NCBI RefSeq assembly: GCF_024259515.1
Contig: NZ_JANBWE010000001.1
Coordinates: 372,001 to 436,000, forward strand
DNA: 64,000 bases
Origin: Salirhabdus salicampi
GTDB taxonomy: Bacteria; Bacillota; Bacilli; Bacillales; Alkalibacillaceae
Direction: 5' to 3'
A program made the position numbers and the translations under genes. The notes beneath the pieces are model-generated. The model worked only from the letters and a program-made list of their open reading frames with translations. It made no database searches and had not been told where the DNA came from. How positions within the stretch are numbered: position 1 is the first letter of the stretch; each line of letters opens with the position of its first letter. Shown here one piece after another: positions 8,279 through 17,015 of this stretch.

Positions 8279-8958
8279 TATGGTTCAACATACAAGCCTT
8301 CGCCTTCCTTCCATTCAGCAAACATAACTTGTTTATAATCTTTAATATTTTGTTGTTCAAGTTTCTTCTTTACATCCTCTTCTGTTAAGTTTACCTCTTT
8401 TAAATTATCTCTGACAATTTCACCATCTAAAATAATGGAATAGGGTAATGTGGCTGGTTGAGAAGTTATGTGTAAGTCGTCACGTGTCGGTGTTTGGTTC
8501 CTCGAGTTTTTTAGTACGGAGATTGTACCGTCTGTTTCAAAAACAGCAAATTCTACATCACGAATGGAGAATACGTTTTTGGATCTAAGAAGATGGAGCA
8601 GCTGACTCATGTCCAGTTTCACTTGTTTCAGTACATCTTTTTTAATTTCCCCTTTATTAATGACAATAGCCGGTCGTCCTTCCAAAAATGCTCTCGTCTT
8701 CTTAAATTTTTGCGTAATCAATTCAGTTGTATAAAGAAGTCCTCCCCATAAGGCAACAGCAAATAGTATTTCTCGTATTCCTGCCTTATCATCATATAAT
8801 GCGTTACCGACTAATTCCCCTAGTACGAGTGCAGCAATGAAATCAAAGGCAGTAATTTGTGTGATTTGTGATTTACCTAATAGCTTCGTTAACCCGAACA
8901 AGGCAACAAACCCTACAAGGGTTTCGACGAAGATTTTCGTGTAATCCATGAACCTCAC
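8275..8958 (-). CDS. DUF421 (YetF-type) membrane protein
   Basis: The 227-residue protein starts with three hydrophobic segments (about 8-80). A cytosolic DUF421 domain follows, with the typical RPAIVINKGEIKKDVLKQ block and an IRDVEFAVFETDGTISVLK strand pair. YetF/YcaP/YkjA-type proteins are widespread in spore formers. Some are needed in germination-related processes (5AF/2Duf complexes), but the role of this copy is unknown. It is convergent with the hydrolase gene, overlapping it by four bases. Confidence 0.88.
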   Translation of the reverse strand: MRFMDYTKIFVETLVGFVALFGLTKLLGKSQITQITAFDFIAALVLGELVGNALYDDKAGIREILFAVALWGGLLYTTELITQKFKKTRAFLEGRPAIVINKGEIKKDVLKQVKLDMSQLLHLLRSKNVFSIRDVEFAVFETDGTISVLKNSRNQTPTRDDLHITSQPATLPYSIILDGEIVRDNLKEVNLTEEDVKKKLEQQNIKDYKQVMFAEWKEGEGLYVEPY

Positions 8959-9018
8959 TACTTTCCGTCCATTGATTTGCTTTTTTTATCGTCTCCCCTT
9001 TTATTGAAAAAGATACAT

Positions 9019-9050
9019 AAAAAAAGACCTGTGCGAAAGAAACAGGTCTA
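9019..9050 (-). terminator. Intrinsic terminator after yjcF
   Basis: Read on the reverse strand, AGACCTGT pairs with ACAGGTCT around a 9-nt loop and is followed by seven T. It lies immediately downstream of yjcF. Confidence 0.9.
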
Positions 9051-9057
9051 TGTACGA

Positions 9058-9480
9058 TTATAATTGTTTGATCATGGTTACGTGAGGGATTCCGGCATCC
9101 ATAAATTCACCAGAAATGGTTTTATAGCCTATTGATTGATAAAAACCTTCAGCATGTGTTTGTGCATTAAGCTTCGCCTTCTGAAAACCTTGGTTTTTAA
9201 TTTCATCCTCCATAAACTGGATGATTTCTTTCCCATAATGGTTTCCGCGGTACTCTTTTCGTACGCAAATTCTTTCCAGTTTTCCGTATTGGTCCATGAA
9301 GCGTAATCTGCTAGCTGCAACCGGTTGTTCGTTCACATATCCTACAAAATGAGTCGCTTCATTTTCATGTTCATCAATTTCTTCTTCAGGAGGAACATTT
9401 TGTTCCTCAACGAATACAGTGTTTCTCACATAGTAAGCATCATTTCGTTCTTCATCTGTTATAGCAATTTTTATTTTCAT
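9058..9480 (-). CDS. yjcF: GNAT family N-acetyltransferase YjcF
   Basis: This 140-residue GNAT-fold enzyme has the acetyl-CoA binding motif A region LERICVRKEYRGNHYGKEI (about 68-86). The C-terminal HVTMIKQL strand is typical of the ElaA/YjcF subgroup (pattern FVEEQNVPPEEEIDEHE near residue 24). The acceptor substrate is unknown. Its ATG overlaps the stop codon of yjcG by one base, indicating translational coupling. The order yjcF-yjcG-yjcH is the same as in B. subtilis. Confidence 0.9.
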   Translation of the reverse strand: MKIKIAITDEERNDAYYVRNTVFVEEQNVPPEEEIDEHENEATHFVGYVNEQPVAASRLRFMDQYGKLERICVRKEYRGNHYGKEIIQFMEDEIKNQGFQKAKLNAQTHAEGFYQSIGYKTISGEFMDAGIPHVTMIKQL

Positions 9481-9995
9481 TAACGATCTCCACCTAATTT
9501 AAATGTTTCGTAAACGGTCCATGAACCATTTTCTAATTGGTATAGAAGTTGAAAACGGTCTATCGTTTCTTCAATATCAAACTTGTTCATTTGCAGCACA
9601 CCGAATACATCAGAATGCTCATCGGTAGATAACTCTTGGCCGATCGTTACGTGAGGAACATAAGCAAATGAACGTTCCTTCGGAAACTTCCCTTCATAAA
9701 GCTTTTCATTAAGTTTTAGCAATTCTTCTACTGGTTCAACCTTTAAATATACCGTATTCGTTACGGGATAAAAGGATCCGGCCTTTTTAATAATTAATGG
9801 AAAGGGTTTTGTCTCTTTCGCAACTTTACGGAGTTCGGTAGCTAACTCTTCAATAATTTCATCATCCGCATCAAATTTTTCTTTGAGTGTTACATGTGGG
9901 GGGATGAGAGAATAATTTGGATCATATCGTTTTCGGTAAGAGTTAGCGATGTCTTGAACTTCTTTGGATGGAAAAATGACAATGCCATATTTCAT
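9480..9995 (-). CDS. yjcG: 2H phosphoesterase family protein YjcG
   Basis: The protein has 171 residues, the same length as B. subtilis YjcG. It carries the two HxTx motifs that define the 2H (2'-5' RNA ligase-like) superfamily: HVTL at about 34-37 and HVTI at about 115-118. These His residues would act on a cyclic or 2'-5' phosphodiester. The true substrate is unknown. The frame stays open 15 codons further upstream, but the AAAGGAGG box immediately ahead of the ATG at 9995 sets the start. It is coupled to yjcF by a one-base overlap. Confidence 0.9.
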   Translation of the reverse strand: MKYGIVIFPSKEVQDIANSYRKRYDPNYSLIPPHVTLKEKFDADDEIIEELATELRKVAKETKPFPLIIKKAGSFYPVTNTVYLKVEPVEELLKLNEKLYEGKFPKERSFAYVPHVTIGQELSTDEHSDVFGVLQMNKFDIEETIDRFQLLYQLENGSWTVYETFKLGGDR

Positions 9996-10101
9996 AAGGT
10001 AACCTCCTTTTATATTTTCAAAATTTTCATTTCGTTGCATTGGAAAAGTGAGTTAATATACATTATATCAAAAAATTGAATTTCATATCGAAAGTTATGA
10101 T

Positions 10102-10833
10102 TCATTTTTTTCCGAAAGTTTTTACTAATGCTCTCGGCATATCCTTTTGCCAATGTTTCCACGTATGATTTCCACCCTCAAGTTCGTAATACGTGTAATC
10201 ATCGACTCGGTCCATTAATAAGTTTCGCAGCTCCCGGTTAGGAGTTAGGAAATCTTTTGTTCCGTCACTTGTTGTTTGTACGGCTTTTTCATCTGTTCCA
10301 ATTGTATGGTAAACCGTCATTGCAGCAATTTCCTCTGACTGTTTCACTGCGTTTTTAACATTTTCGTTTACATAAGGAGATTGCATAACAACTTTCCCAA
10401 ACGTATTTGGATATTGTAGAGCGGTCATCAATGATACGGTACCACCTAACGAATCGCCAATGAGGCCCCTGCTTCCACTCATATAATAACTAGGAATTTC
10501 TTCATCCAAAAGGGGAACAACTTCAAAGCGAAGAAATTTCATATATGCTTCCTGGTTCTCACCTTTTGGATGATATTTCTCTCTCCGGTCATAACGATCC
10601 TTATAATGAATGCCAGCGAAGACAGTGTTTTCAATTTCCTTGTTACTATGTAAACGATCACTAAATGTAGCAATTCTTCCTAATTGATAATAATCGTTTC
10701 CGTCTTGCATAATGCACAAATGATATTTATAAAGCTTTGAAAAATGTTCTGGTCGATATATTTTTACAGTTAACGTTTCAAGTAAATATTTACTTTCAAT
10801 CTCTTTATGTATCATCGTACCCTTTCTTTTCAC
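10102..10833 (-). CDS. yjcH: Alpha/beta-hydrolase esterase YjcH
   Basis: The 243-residue protein belongs to the esterase D/enterobactin esterase-like group. The nucleophile elbow GDSLGG is at about residue 122-127 and a C-terminal GGNHTWKHW segment carries the catalytic His. The Asp is probably in the preceding block. A long open frame extends 67 codons upstream, but that stretch is non-homologous-looking. The GTG at 10833 has a GGAGG box 6 nt ahead, so it is taken as the start. It lies upstream of yjcG in the same direction with a 106-nt gap. Confidence 0.85.
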   Translation of the reverse strand: MKRKGTMIHKEIESKYLLETLTVKIYRPEHFSKLYKYHLCIMQDGNDYYQLGRIATFSDRLHSNKEIENTVFAGIHYKDRYDRREKYHPKGENQEAYMKFLRFEVVPLLDEEIPSYYMSGSRGLIGDSLGGTVSLMTALQYPNTFGKVVMQSPYVNENVKNAVKQSEEIAAMTVYHTIGTDEKAVQTTSDGTKDFLTPNRELRNLLMDRVDDYTYYELEGGNHTWKHWQKDMPRALVKTFGKK

Positions 10834-10977
10834 CGTCGCACCTCCGTAAAATCCAGTCACAATCATCATTTTAACATAAAAGAGAAAGAAGCAAATTCCA
10901 ACAGATTTTTCGACATTTTTCTTTTGCTGAGGATGATATAATATTTTATTCAAGGGGAGGAAAAGGAGGAAGTAACT

Positions 10978-11541
10978 GTGAGCAATCATTCGAAACCAAT
11001 TCCGAGTCAAGAAGTGGAACGGGCTGCAAGACAACTGTTAACAGAACGTGGTGTCCTAATTGATGATATTGCTGAGATTGTATTTGAAATGCAATATCCA
11101 TACAATAAAGACTTACAGCTAAGTGATTGTATTGAGAGTGTGGATCGAGTGTTAGAAAAAAGGGAAATTCAGCATGCAATACTAGTAGGGATTGAGTTGG
11201 ATAAATTAGCAGAACGAAAAGCGTTGTCTGAACCGTTACAATCGATTGTTGAAACAGATGAGGGGCTATTTGGAGTAGATGAAACGATTGCTTTAGGAGC
11301 AGCATTAGGTTATGGAAGTATTGCAGTAACAACATACGGTCATCTTGATAAACATAAACTTGGTATTATTAAACAACTTGATACGAAAAGAAGCAAGTAT
11401 GTTCATACATTTCTAGATGACATTGTTGCTAGCATCGCTGCTAATGCTTCTAGTAGGCTGGCACACCGACAAAGGGATTGGGATGACCAGTTACCTCGAA
11501 AAGAAGTGGAGCGTCGTGACCAAGAAGAGCGGTTAAGTTAA
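10978..11541 (+). CDS. Phosphatidylglycerophosphatase A family protein (YutG-like)
   Basis: This 187-residue PgpA-family protein has an EIVFEMQYPYN segment near the start. Its conserved core is LVGIELDKLAE ... VDETIALGAALGYGSIAVTTYGHLDKHKLGII. PgpA enzymes remove phosphate from phosphatidylglycerophosphate. Members in Bacilli are soluble YutG-type proteins lacking the membrane helices of E. coli PgpA, and their exact activity is less certain. The GTG start is preceded by AGGAGG. It is divergent from yjcH and ends in its own terminator. Confidence 0.82.
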   Translation: MSNHSKPIPSQEVERAARQLLTERGVLIDDIAEIVFEMQYPYNKDLQLSDCIESVDRVLEKREIQHAILVGIELDKLAERKALSEPLQSIVETDEGLFGVDETIALGAALGYGSIAVTTYGHLDKHKLGIIKQLDTKRSKYVHTFLDDIVASIAANASSRLAHRQRDWDDQLPRKEVERRDQEERLS

Positions 11542-11568
11542 AGGTTTCTCAAATGAGGAACCTTTTTT
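11540..11568 (+). terminator. Intrinsic terminator after the PgpA-like gene
   Basis: AAAGGTTTCTC pairs with GAGGAACCTTT around an AAAT loop, followed by T residues. The stem starts within the stop codon. Confidence 0.9.
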
Positions 11569-11655
11569 CATTAGGAAGTGTGAGTATGAATTTATGTTGA
11601 AAACGAATAATAACACATACGAATTGTTGTGGCTGGTTAAAAGGAGGTCATACGC

Positions 11656-12408
11656 GTGTCTTTGATTGTAAAGGTGATGCTCTGCTTATTGATTGTTTTA
11701 TCGTTCAACAATCCGTTTATATTCGCTCAACAGATAGAAGTTGTAAATCAAAAAATGACCGAAGTACAAATGGAGGTACATGAGGTTCGTGAAATAAAAC
11801 ATAATTATCGGATTGATATGAATATACCAGAATTTAAGGGAATGGAAGACACCTTTTTTCAGATGAAATTAAATTATTATTTAAAAAAGGTTGCCGATGA
11901 GCAGAAGGAAAAGTTTCTAAATGACATAAAGGAACTAAGCAAAACAAATGAAAATACAAAGAACTCTTCACCAAACCGATTGACCGTTGAACCTGTTCTA
12001 GTGGCGAATGGAACAGTTGTTTCTGTACGAACTACAATTTACAAAAGGTTAGGCGATGAAGAAGAGGAAAAAGTCAGAACGTTAAATATACTGAACGAAG
12101 AGAAGGCAAAGCCGTTACGTCTTAAAGATTTGTTTAAAAAAGGGGTACCATATAAATCCATGATATCCAGCAAGATTCAAGAGGAAATGGTTCATAAAAA
12201 GAGAGAAGGAATGCAATTTTTTGAAGGGAAGAAGGAATTTACAACGATTGATAAAAAACAACCTTTTTATATAAAGAATGAAAAGTTAGTTATTGTATTT
12301 GATGCTGGGGAGATTGCCCCGCAATCTGCAGGGACGGTTTTCTTCCCCCTGTCGATAGCTGATTTGAAAGACAAGCTGAAAAAGAATATTTATCAAAGCC
12401 TTATGTAA
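11656..12408 (+). CDS. Exported DUF3298/RsiV-type domain protein
   Basis: The 250-residue product begins with a signal peptide (hydrophobic stretch about 4-23, ending IFAQQ). A domain with an NYRIDMNIPEFKGMEDTFFQMKLNYYLKK opening follows. The C-terminal half ends in the layout LKDLFKKG ... FYIKNEKLVIVFDAGEIAPQSAGTVFFPLSIADLK, matching the DUF3298 region found in RsiV anti-sigma factors and many exported proteins of Bacilli. No sigma factor gene is adjacent, so a signalling role is not indicated. GTG start 8 nt after AAAGGAGG. It converges with the C39-like peptidase gene. Confidence 0.75.
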   Translation: MSLIVKVMLCLLIVLSFNNPFIFAQQIEVVNQKMTEVQMEVHEVREIKHNYRIDMNIPEFKGMEDTFFQMKLNYYLKKVADEQKEKFLNDIKELSKTNENTKNSSPNRLTVEPVLVANGTVVSVRTTIYKRLGDEEEEKVRTLNILNEEKAKPLRLKDLFKKGVPYKSMISSKIQEEMVHKKREGMQFFEGKKEFTTIDKKQPFYIKNEKLVIVFDAGEIAPQSAGTVFFPLSIADLKDKLKKNIYQSLM

Positions 12409-12436
12409 AAAACGAACCGTCGCCCGGTCTCTCATT

Positions 12437-13537
12437 TTAATGATAACTAATAGCCTGACTTCCGTATTGTTTCCACCCAGCAATAAAGGACTCCTTCGGC
12501 ATGGCTCTATTTTTTTGAGCAAATAGGGGATCATTAAAGTATATATAATCGTCATCGTAGCCTGTAACGAGGACAGAGTGCTCTTGGTATGTAATTTTAA
12601 CTTTACCGGTTGGTGTTTCCCATGTTTGCCAATAGCTATCAGGTAAATATCTAAATTCACTTGTATTAATAACCCATACCGGCTTTCCTGCATCTAACTG
12701 CTGAAGTACTTTATCGAAGCTTTCTCCCGACAAATTTATGATACGGTCTTGCAGGTACTTCCTTGCTAGTTCTTCAATAGGTTCGTTAAATACGCCAAAT
12801 CCAGGTTCGTCAAGAGTATACATATTTCCAACAAACCCGTCATGGGGGTTTCCAAAATAAACTTTTCCGTCTTGTCTTTCATATGGAGTTGGATCCTTCG
12901 TCACTTCTTCAGCCAAAGTCATTTTGTCAACGGTAACCCCTGCATGAACTAAAAGCATGGCTAAAGTAGTTACTTCACAGCCCCGTGGTAGTTCCGGTAA
13001 TTGAGATATAAGGGGAGCATCGATTAAAACACGGCTACTCGATGACAGTTCTTGTACAATTACACTCGAAACCCATCCTTGTTGACCGCTAACTCTCACG
13101 TGGTACCATGTTATTCCTTGAACGATAGCCTTTTCGAATGCATCTAAAGGGGTTAAAAAAGGTAATGTAGTGACGATGTCGTAATGTAGACCCGGTCCAG
13201 TTCGTACATTTCCACTATCAACCTTAACTTCATAAGTGCCTTCATACGGCTCAGTAACATAGTTCTTGTTATTATCCTCTTCATTTGTGTCGTTTGAACG
13301 TTCAGAATGACTAACATTATCCTCTGCAATCCGATTGTTATGCTCAGTGCTTGAGGGAAGACTATGTGTAATGATTCCCTTACTTACGATATGGTGTTTA
13401 CGTTGCTGCAAAAATGATTCTTGTAACTGACCTTTGTTTTCTAAGAAAAAACTATTCATTCCCTCTTCTGCAACCTTTGCAGAGCACCCTATAAGTATTG
13501 ATATAACCGGAATTAACAAAGCGAATTTTTGGTTCAT
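12437..13537 (-). CDS. Lipoprotein with SH3b and C39-like cysteine peptidase domains (YvpB-like)
   Basis: The 366-residue protein starts with a lipoprotein signal (lipobox ILIGC, Cys at about residue 18). A polar linker, a bacterial SH3 domain (about 110-165, opening VKVDSGNVRTGPGLHYDIV) and a C39-like papain-fold domain (about 175-366) follow. The catalytic Cys is in LPRGCEVTTLAMLL and the His in EHSVLVTGYDDDYIYFNDP. It is probably a cell-surface hydrolase tethered near the wall. Seventeen extra upstream codons are open, but GGGGAGCG precedes the ATG at 13537. The physiological target is unknown. Confidence 0.82.
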   Translation of the reverse strand: MNQKFALLIPVISILIGCSAKVAEEGMNSFFLENKGQLQESFLQQRKHHIVSKGIITHSLPSSTEHNNRIAEDNVSHSERSNDTNEEDNNKNYVTEPYEGTYEVKVDSGNVRTGPGLHYDIVTTLPFLTPLDAFEKAIVQGITWYHVRVSGQQGWVSSVIVQELSSSSRVLIDAPLISQLPELPRGCEVTTLAMLLVHAGVTVDKMTLAEEVTKDPTPYERQDGKVYFGNPHDGFVGNMYTLDEPGFGVFNEPIEELARKYLQDRIINLSGESFDKVLQQLDAGKPVWVINTSEFRYLPDSYWQTWETPTGKVKITYQEHSVLVTGYDDDYIYFNDPLFAQKNRAMPKESFIAGWKQYGSQAISYH

Positions 13538-13781
13538 GAAAGTCGCTCCCCAAATTACATTTTCGTTTTCATAGACTTCCAGAATCATAAAGGAAATACA
13601 AGTTCGATTGATTGATTGGGGTTGAATCCCAGAACAACTTATTACGAATATTATGATTAAATAACTTGATTATGAAAAAATTGGCTTTTTTCCAGTTTTC
13701 TATTTGTCGAATTCATAAATAATTATGGCGATATAAAAACAAAATAAGAAAGATTAAATGATGGTAAAGGGATGAAGACGG

Positions 13782-14390
13782 ATGAGACGTTATTTCATCA
13801 AAGTATGGTACTTTTGTGACCCTCTGTATTACAGCTTCACAAGGTTAAAATATATAGGTAAACATAATAAAAATCCGGGCAATATTTTTCGTGTGCGATT
13901 AACGAGATATAAAGGTCGCGAAGTGACCTTAAAAGATGGAACAACCATCCGAAAAAATGACCTATTGCTAAAAATACACTTGCATAATGTTCGGATTTTA
14001 CATGATATACAACACATAAAAGATGATGTGAAAAAAGGATTTATGATTTATCAAATCGTAAAAGAATCAATGCCAGGTCTTGCAACATATGTGCAAAGCC
14101 ATAAGCGTTATGACGAAATTAAAGGAGTCATAGGTATAACGATGTTAAGTAAAGGGAGTAGACGATTAGGTTTTGAGAAGGTCACGATAAAAAACCTTAT
14201 TTATAAATGGATGAAAGTATGTACATTTTTACCGATTTGTTTTTTATCATTAACAAGACCGTCAATAGGGAAAATACGTAAATTACCTGAACCTGTTTAT
14301 TTGTTTATGTCTAAAGCGGATTTAGTAAATCGATATAGTGACCTGAAGAGACAATCGACATATATAAAAAAAGCCGATAACTCACTGTAA
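13782..14390 (+). CDS. YkoP-like protein
   Basis: This 202-residue protein opens with WYFCDPLYYSFTRLKYIG and contains a FRVRLTRYKGREVTLKDGTTIRKNDLLLKIHLHN block (about 38-72). That resembles the YkoP domain family, known mainly from Bacillus ykoP next to a phosphoesterase (ykoQ) and a glycosyltransferase (ykoN). The same three gene types occur together here (13782-16538), which is the main support. A weak hydrophobic stretch (VCTFLPICFLSL, about 147-158) may touch the membrane. The function is unknown. Its 3' end forms half of a terminator shared with the convergent gene. Confidence 0.65.
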   Translation: MRRYFIKVWYFCDPLYYSFTRLKYIGKHNKNPGNIFRVRLTRYKGREVTLKDGTTIRKNDLLLKIHLHNVRILHDIQHIKDDVKKGFMIYQIVKESMPGLATYVQSHKRYDEIKGVIGITMLSKGSRRLGFEKVTIKNLIYKWMKVCTFLPICFLSLTRPSIGKIRKLPEPVYLFMSKADLVNRYSDLKRQSTYIKKADNSL

Positions 14391-14407
14391 GTGGGTTACC
14401 GACTTTG
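14366..14407. terminator. Bidirectional terminator between the YkoP-like and phosphoesterase genes
   Basis: AAAGCCGATAACTCACT pairs with AGTGGGTTACCGACTTT, with A-rich and T-rich flanks on both sides. The left arm lies inside the last codons of the plus-strand gene. Confidence 0.82.
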
Positions 14408-14415
14408 TACATAAT

Positions 14416-15273
14416 TTATCCGACATCTGCTCCTTGTGTTGCCAGTTCTTGAGTGAGCGGCAGTTGGTGCAGAGTAATTTCCGGGCGACTTCCGACACGG
14501 ATATTAACACCAGTTTGTCCTAGTCCTTCACTAATATAAAATGGTTTACCATCATAATGGTGTAGTCCTTTAACCATATTAAGTCTCGGTAATTTCCCCA
14601 TTTTAACTAAATGAAATGCCTTTGGATATAAAATTTGCCCACCATGAAAATGGCCGGAGAGTAAATAGTCGAAATGAAATTGCTTCATATCTAAAACTGC
14701 GTTAGGATCATGTGTTAAAACAAGATTGTAGCCTTTCGTAATACCACGATAAGATGTTTGAAAGTCGCTTCGATTCGTACTGTAATCATCAATCCCAATA
14801 ATATTTACTGGATGACCATGTATGTCCAATGTTATATTTTCATTTTGCATTGGAATGCAAGCATAATCAGCAAGAGTTTTCTTCAATTTTTGAAAGTTTT
14901 TCTCGCGGAGTACATAGTCGTGATTACCAAAAACAGCATATGTCCCATAGGTAGGGTTTAATTTCTGGAAAATCTCCAAATATGGAATAAGCTTGGGAAT
15001 AGACCACTTTCTGTCAAGATAATCTCCAGTTAATGCGATTATATCTATTTTTTCATTTTTTAATTTGTTGTAAAGTTCTTGTGCAGAAACAGAAATGTTT
15101 TCTAAGTGCATGTCGGAGATTTGTAGGATGTTTAATTTATAGTGGGGTTTATAGTGCTGATGATTTTCGTCGTGAAGATGTATCTTATTAACGGTAACCC
15201 GTTTTGTATTTTGATAAGCTTTATAAATACCAATGAATAGAAGAATAGCTATAAGAGAAACTATAAATAGCAT
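14416..15273 (-). CDS. Membrane-anchored metallophosphoesterase (YkoQ/YaeI-like)
   Basis: This 285-residue protein has one N-terminal membrane anchor (about 2-18) and a calcineurin-like phosphoesterase domain. The metal motifs in order are ISDMHLE (about 52), TGDYLD (about 81), GNHDY (about 115), LTHDPNA (about 185) and SGHFHGGQ (about 206). YaeI-type members are thought to act on lipid A or lipid-linked pyrophosphates at the membrane, but the substrate here is not known. AGGAGGTGACG precedes the ATG. Divergent from the glycosyltransferase gene, which suggests joint work in envelope lipid metabolism. Confidence 0.85.
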   Translation of the reverse strand: MLFIVSLIAILLFIGIYKAYQNTKRVTVNKIHLHDENHQHYKPHYKLNILQISDMHLENISVSAQELYNKLKNEKIDIIALTGDYLDRKWSIPKLIPYLEIFQKLNPTYGTYAVFGNHDYVLREKNFQKLKKTLADYACIPMQNENITLDIHGHPVNIIGIDDYSTNRSDFQTSYRGITKGYNLVLTHDPNAVLDMKQFHFDYLLSGHFHGGQILYPKAFHLVKMGKLPRLNMVKGLHHYDGKPFYISEGLGQTGVNIRVGSRPEITLHQLPLTQELATQGADVG

Positions 15274-15428
15274 AAATCGTCACCTCCTCATAAGATTATA
15301 CTAGAAATTTACGGCTTTTGAGCTAGTAAATGTTGGTGGTCCTTCCAATTCGATCTCTGCTGATAATAGATTAACGTTTAGCGCATAATAAGCATGTTCA
15401 TTTACATTACACAATTGGGGGGTCCATT

Positions 15429-16538
15429 ATGAGAAAGGTATTGTTCATGCCTTTTTTACAAATTCCTTCAGGTCACCACCAAGTTGCTGATGCGCTAGCA
15501 CATGGTCTTACTCAATCCGACCCAAATATTCAATGTGAGAAAATTGATATTTTGCAATATACCTTCGGGAAAATGGAATCGTTTATTTCAGGAATTTATT
15601 TAAAATGGATTCATTATTTACCCGAAATGTATAGCAAGGTCTACCAACTGACAGTTGGAGGAGATGAAAATGTTACGACGAAACGTTTTTATCATTATGA
15701 ACTCTTTTTTGAAAGTGCAATGGAAACCATTCTTGCTGAGAAAACGCCAAATGTAGTTGTTTGTACACACGCTCTTCCCTCATATATCTTAAGTCGACTT
15801 AAAATGAAAGGAACGACGAATGTAACGGTTATTAATGTTTATACTGATTATTTCATTCATTGTTTATGGGGGCTTGAAGAGATTGATTATCATTTTGTTC
15901 CATCCAACCAATTGAAACAAGAACTTGTTCATAGAGGAGTAAAAGAAAACAATATTTATGTAACGGGAATTCCAGTACATCCCCTTTTTTATCAAAATAA
16001 GAAGCAAATACATGAAAAGGATTGTAAGCAAGTACTAGTTACAGGTGGAAGTCTTGGAGTAGGAATGTTGGAGTCTTTTTTGCAAAGGTTGAAAGAACAA
16101 GATATTCATTATTATGTTTTATGCGGAAAAAATGAAAGGTTGTTTAACACTGTAAAAAAGTGGGGGCGTACGAATATTACACCTATCCCTTATATCAGTG
16201 ATCGGGAAAAAATGAATGAATTATATAATATGAGTGATGCAATTATAACGAAGCCTGGTGGGGTTACCATAAGTGAGAGCCTGTTTAAGAAAGTTCCCAT
16301 TTTCGTGTATCATACATTACCAGGACAAGAGGAGTTTAATTTTAAACATTTGAATAAATTAGGACTTGCAAGGGATTTGCAGTCATGGGAACGTGAAGAT
16401 TCATTTGAAGAGGAACTCATTCACTTTTTCACCCAATCATCATCTGTTCGGCACTATTTTGATCAACTAGAGATGTATCATAGTCAAATAAATAAAACAC
16501 AACCAGCTGAAATTATAGCTCATACAATGGAAAAATAA
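15429..16538 (+). CDS. UgtP/MurG-type glycosyltransferase (YkoN-like, MGDG synthase family)
   Basis: The 369-residue GT28-type enzyme has an N-terminal MGDG-synthase domain (LFMPFLQIPSGHHQVADAL, including the GHHQ acceptor-lipid loop). The C-terminal nucleotide-sugar domain holds VTGGSLGVGM (about 208) and KPGGVTISESLFKKVP (about 275-290). These enzymes glycosylate diacylglycerol or related lipids at the inner membrane face. Start ATG follows GGGGGG. A terminator follows directly. The genomic partners (YkoP- and YkoQ-like) match a Bacillus grouping. Confidence 0.85.
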   Translation: MRKVLFMPFLQIPSGHHQVADALAHGLTQSDPNIQCEKIDILQYTFGKMESFISGIYLKWIHYLPEMYSKVYQLTVGGDENVTTKRFYHYELFFESAMETILAEKTPNVVVCTHALPSYILSRLKMKGTTNVTVINVYTDYFIHCLWGLEEIDYHFVPSNQLKQELVHRGVKENNIYVTGIPVHPLFYQNKKQIHEKDCKQVLVTGGSLGVGMLESFLQRLKEQDIHYYVLCGKNERLFNTVKKWGRTNITPIPYISDREKMNELYNMSDAIITKPGGVTISESLFKKVPIFVYHTLPGQEEFNFKHLNKLGLARDLQSWEREDSFEEELIHFFTQSSSVRHYFDQLEMYHSQINKTQPAEIIAHTMEK

Positions 16539-16576
16539 AAACTCCCATGGTAACCACAGACCAACGGGAGTTTTTC
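16537..16576 (+). terminator. Intrinsic terminator after the glycosyltransferase gene
   Basis: AAAACTCCC and GGGAGTTTT pair across a 19-nt loop that contains a smaller TGG/CCA pairing, followed by T residues. Confidence 0.85.
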
Positions 16577-16625
16577 ATCTTGATTAACAACTATAACAAT
16601 TCTACAACCTTCTATAATATTTTAG

Positions 16626-16654
16626 TTGACAAGTTTGGAAAAACTCGATATATT
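16626..16654 (+). promoter_or_regulatory. SigA-type promoter of tRNA-Val
   Basis: TTGACA (16626-16631) and TATATT (16649-16654) are separated by 17 nt. The first base of the tRNA lies 24 nt after the -10 box. Confidence 0.82.
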
Positions 16655-16677
16655 TATAATCGTCGATAATATAATAC

Positions 16678-16750
16678 GATTCCGTAGCTCAGCTGGGAGA
16701 GCGCCACCTTGACAGGGTGGAGGTCGGTGGTTCGAGCCCACTCGGAGTCA
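16678..16750 (+). tRNA. tRNA-Val (anticodon GAC)
   Basis: A 73-nt cloverleaf is visible. The acceptor stem is GATTCCG/CGGAGTC with one T-G pair, the D arm contains AGCTCAGCTGGGAGAGC, and the anticodon stem is CCACC/GGTGG around loop TTGACAG. The T loop is TTCGAGC and the discriminator is A. The CCA end is not encoded (TTG follows). It stands alone, with its own promoter and two terminators behind it. Confidence 0.97.
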
Positions 16751-16767
16751 TTGGGTGCCAAACCCGT

Positions 16768-16827
16768 AAAACCCTCGGAACAAGGGTTTTTAGCAAAAAC
16801 ATCACTATTTCATAGTGGTGTTTTTTT
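16768..16827 (+). terminator. Tandem intrinsic terminators after tRNA-Val
   Basis: The first hairpin pairs AAAACCCT (16768-16775) with AGGGTTTT (16783-16790). The second pairs ACATCACTA with TAGTGGTGT (about 16799-16821) and has a run of seven T. Confidence 0.88.
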
Positions 16828-17015
16828 ATTTTTCTGTTAGAAAGTGGTGTTCTTTTTGGTGGTGATGTAGTCATAAATAGTTATCTTATATTATCTTAAT
16901 AGAACTGTGTCCGAGACGAGAATCAACTGAAATTATCCGAGTTCATTATAAGTTTATGGTCACATTTTATTACATTTGAGATAAAGACCAATTTTGTTAC
17001 ATCTTAATGCAATAA

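Noticed and set aside
10834-11034. 67-codon N-terminal extension of YjcH
   Set aside because: The extension overlaps the promoter region of the divergent gene, has no matching family sequence, and a good ribosome binding site lies before the GTG at 10833.
16689-16874. Reverse open frame over tRNA-Val
   Set aside because: It overlaps the tRNA and its terminators and is a product of their sequence, not a gene.
16678-17015. tRNA-Val as an integration site of a mobile element
   Set aside because: No integrase, no repeated tRNA 3' end within the window and ordinary genes on both sides.
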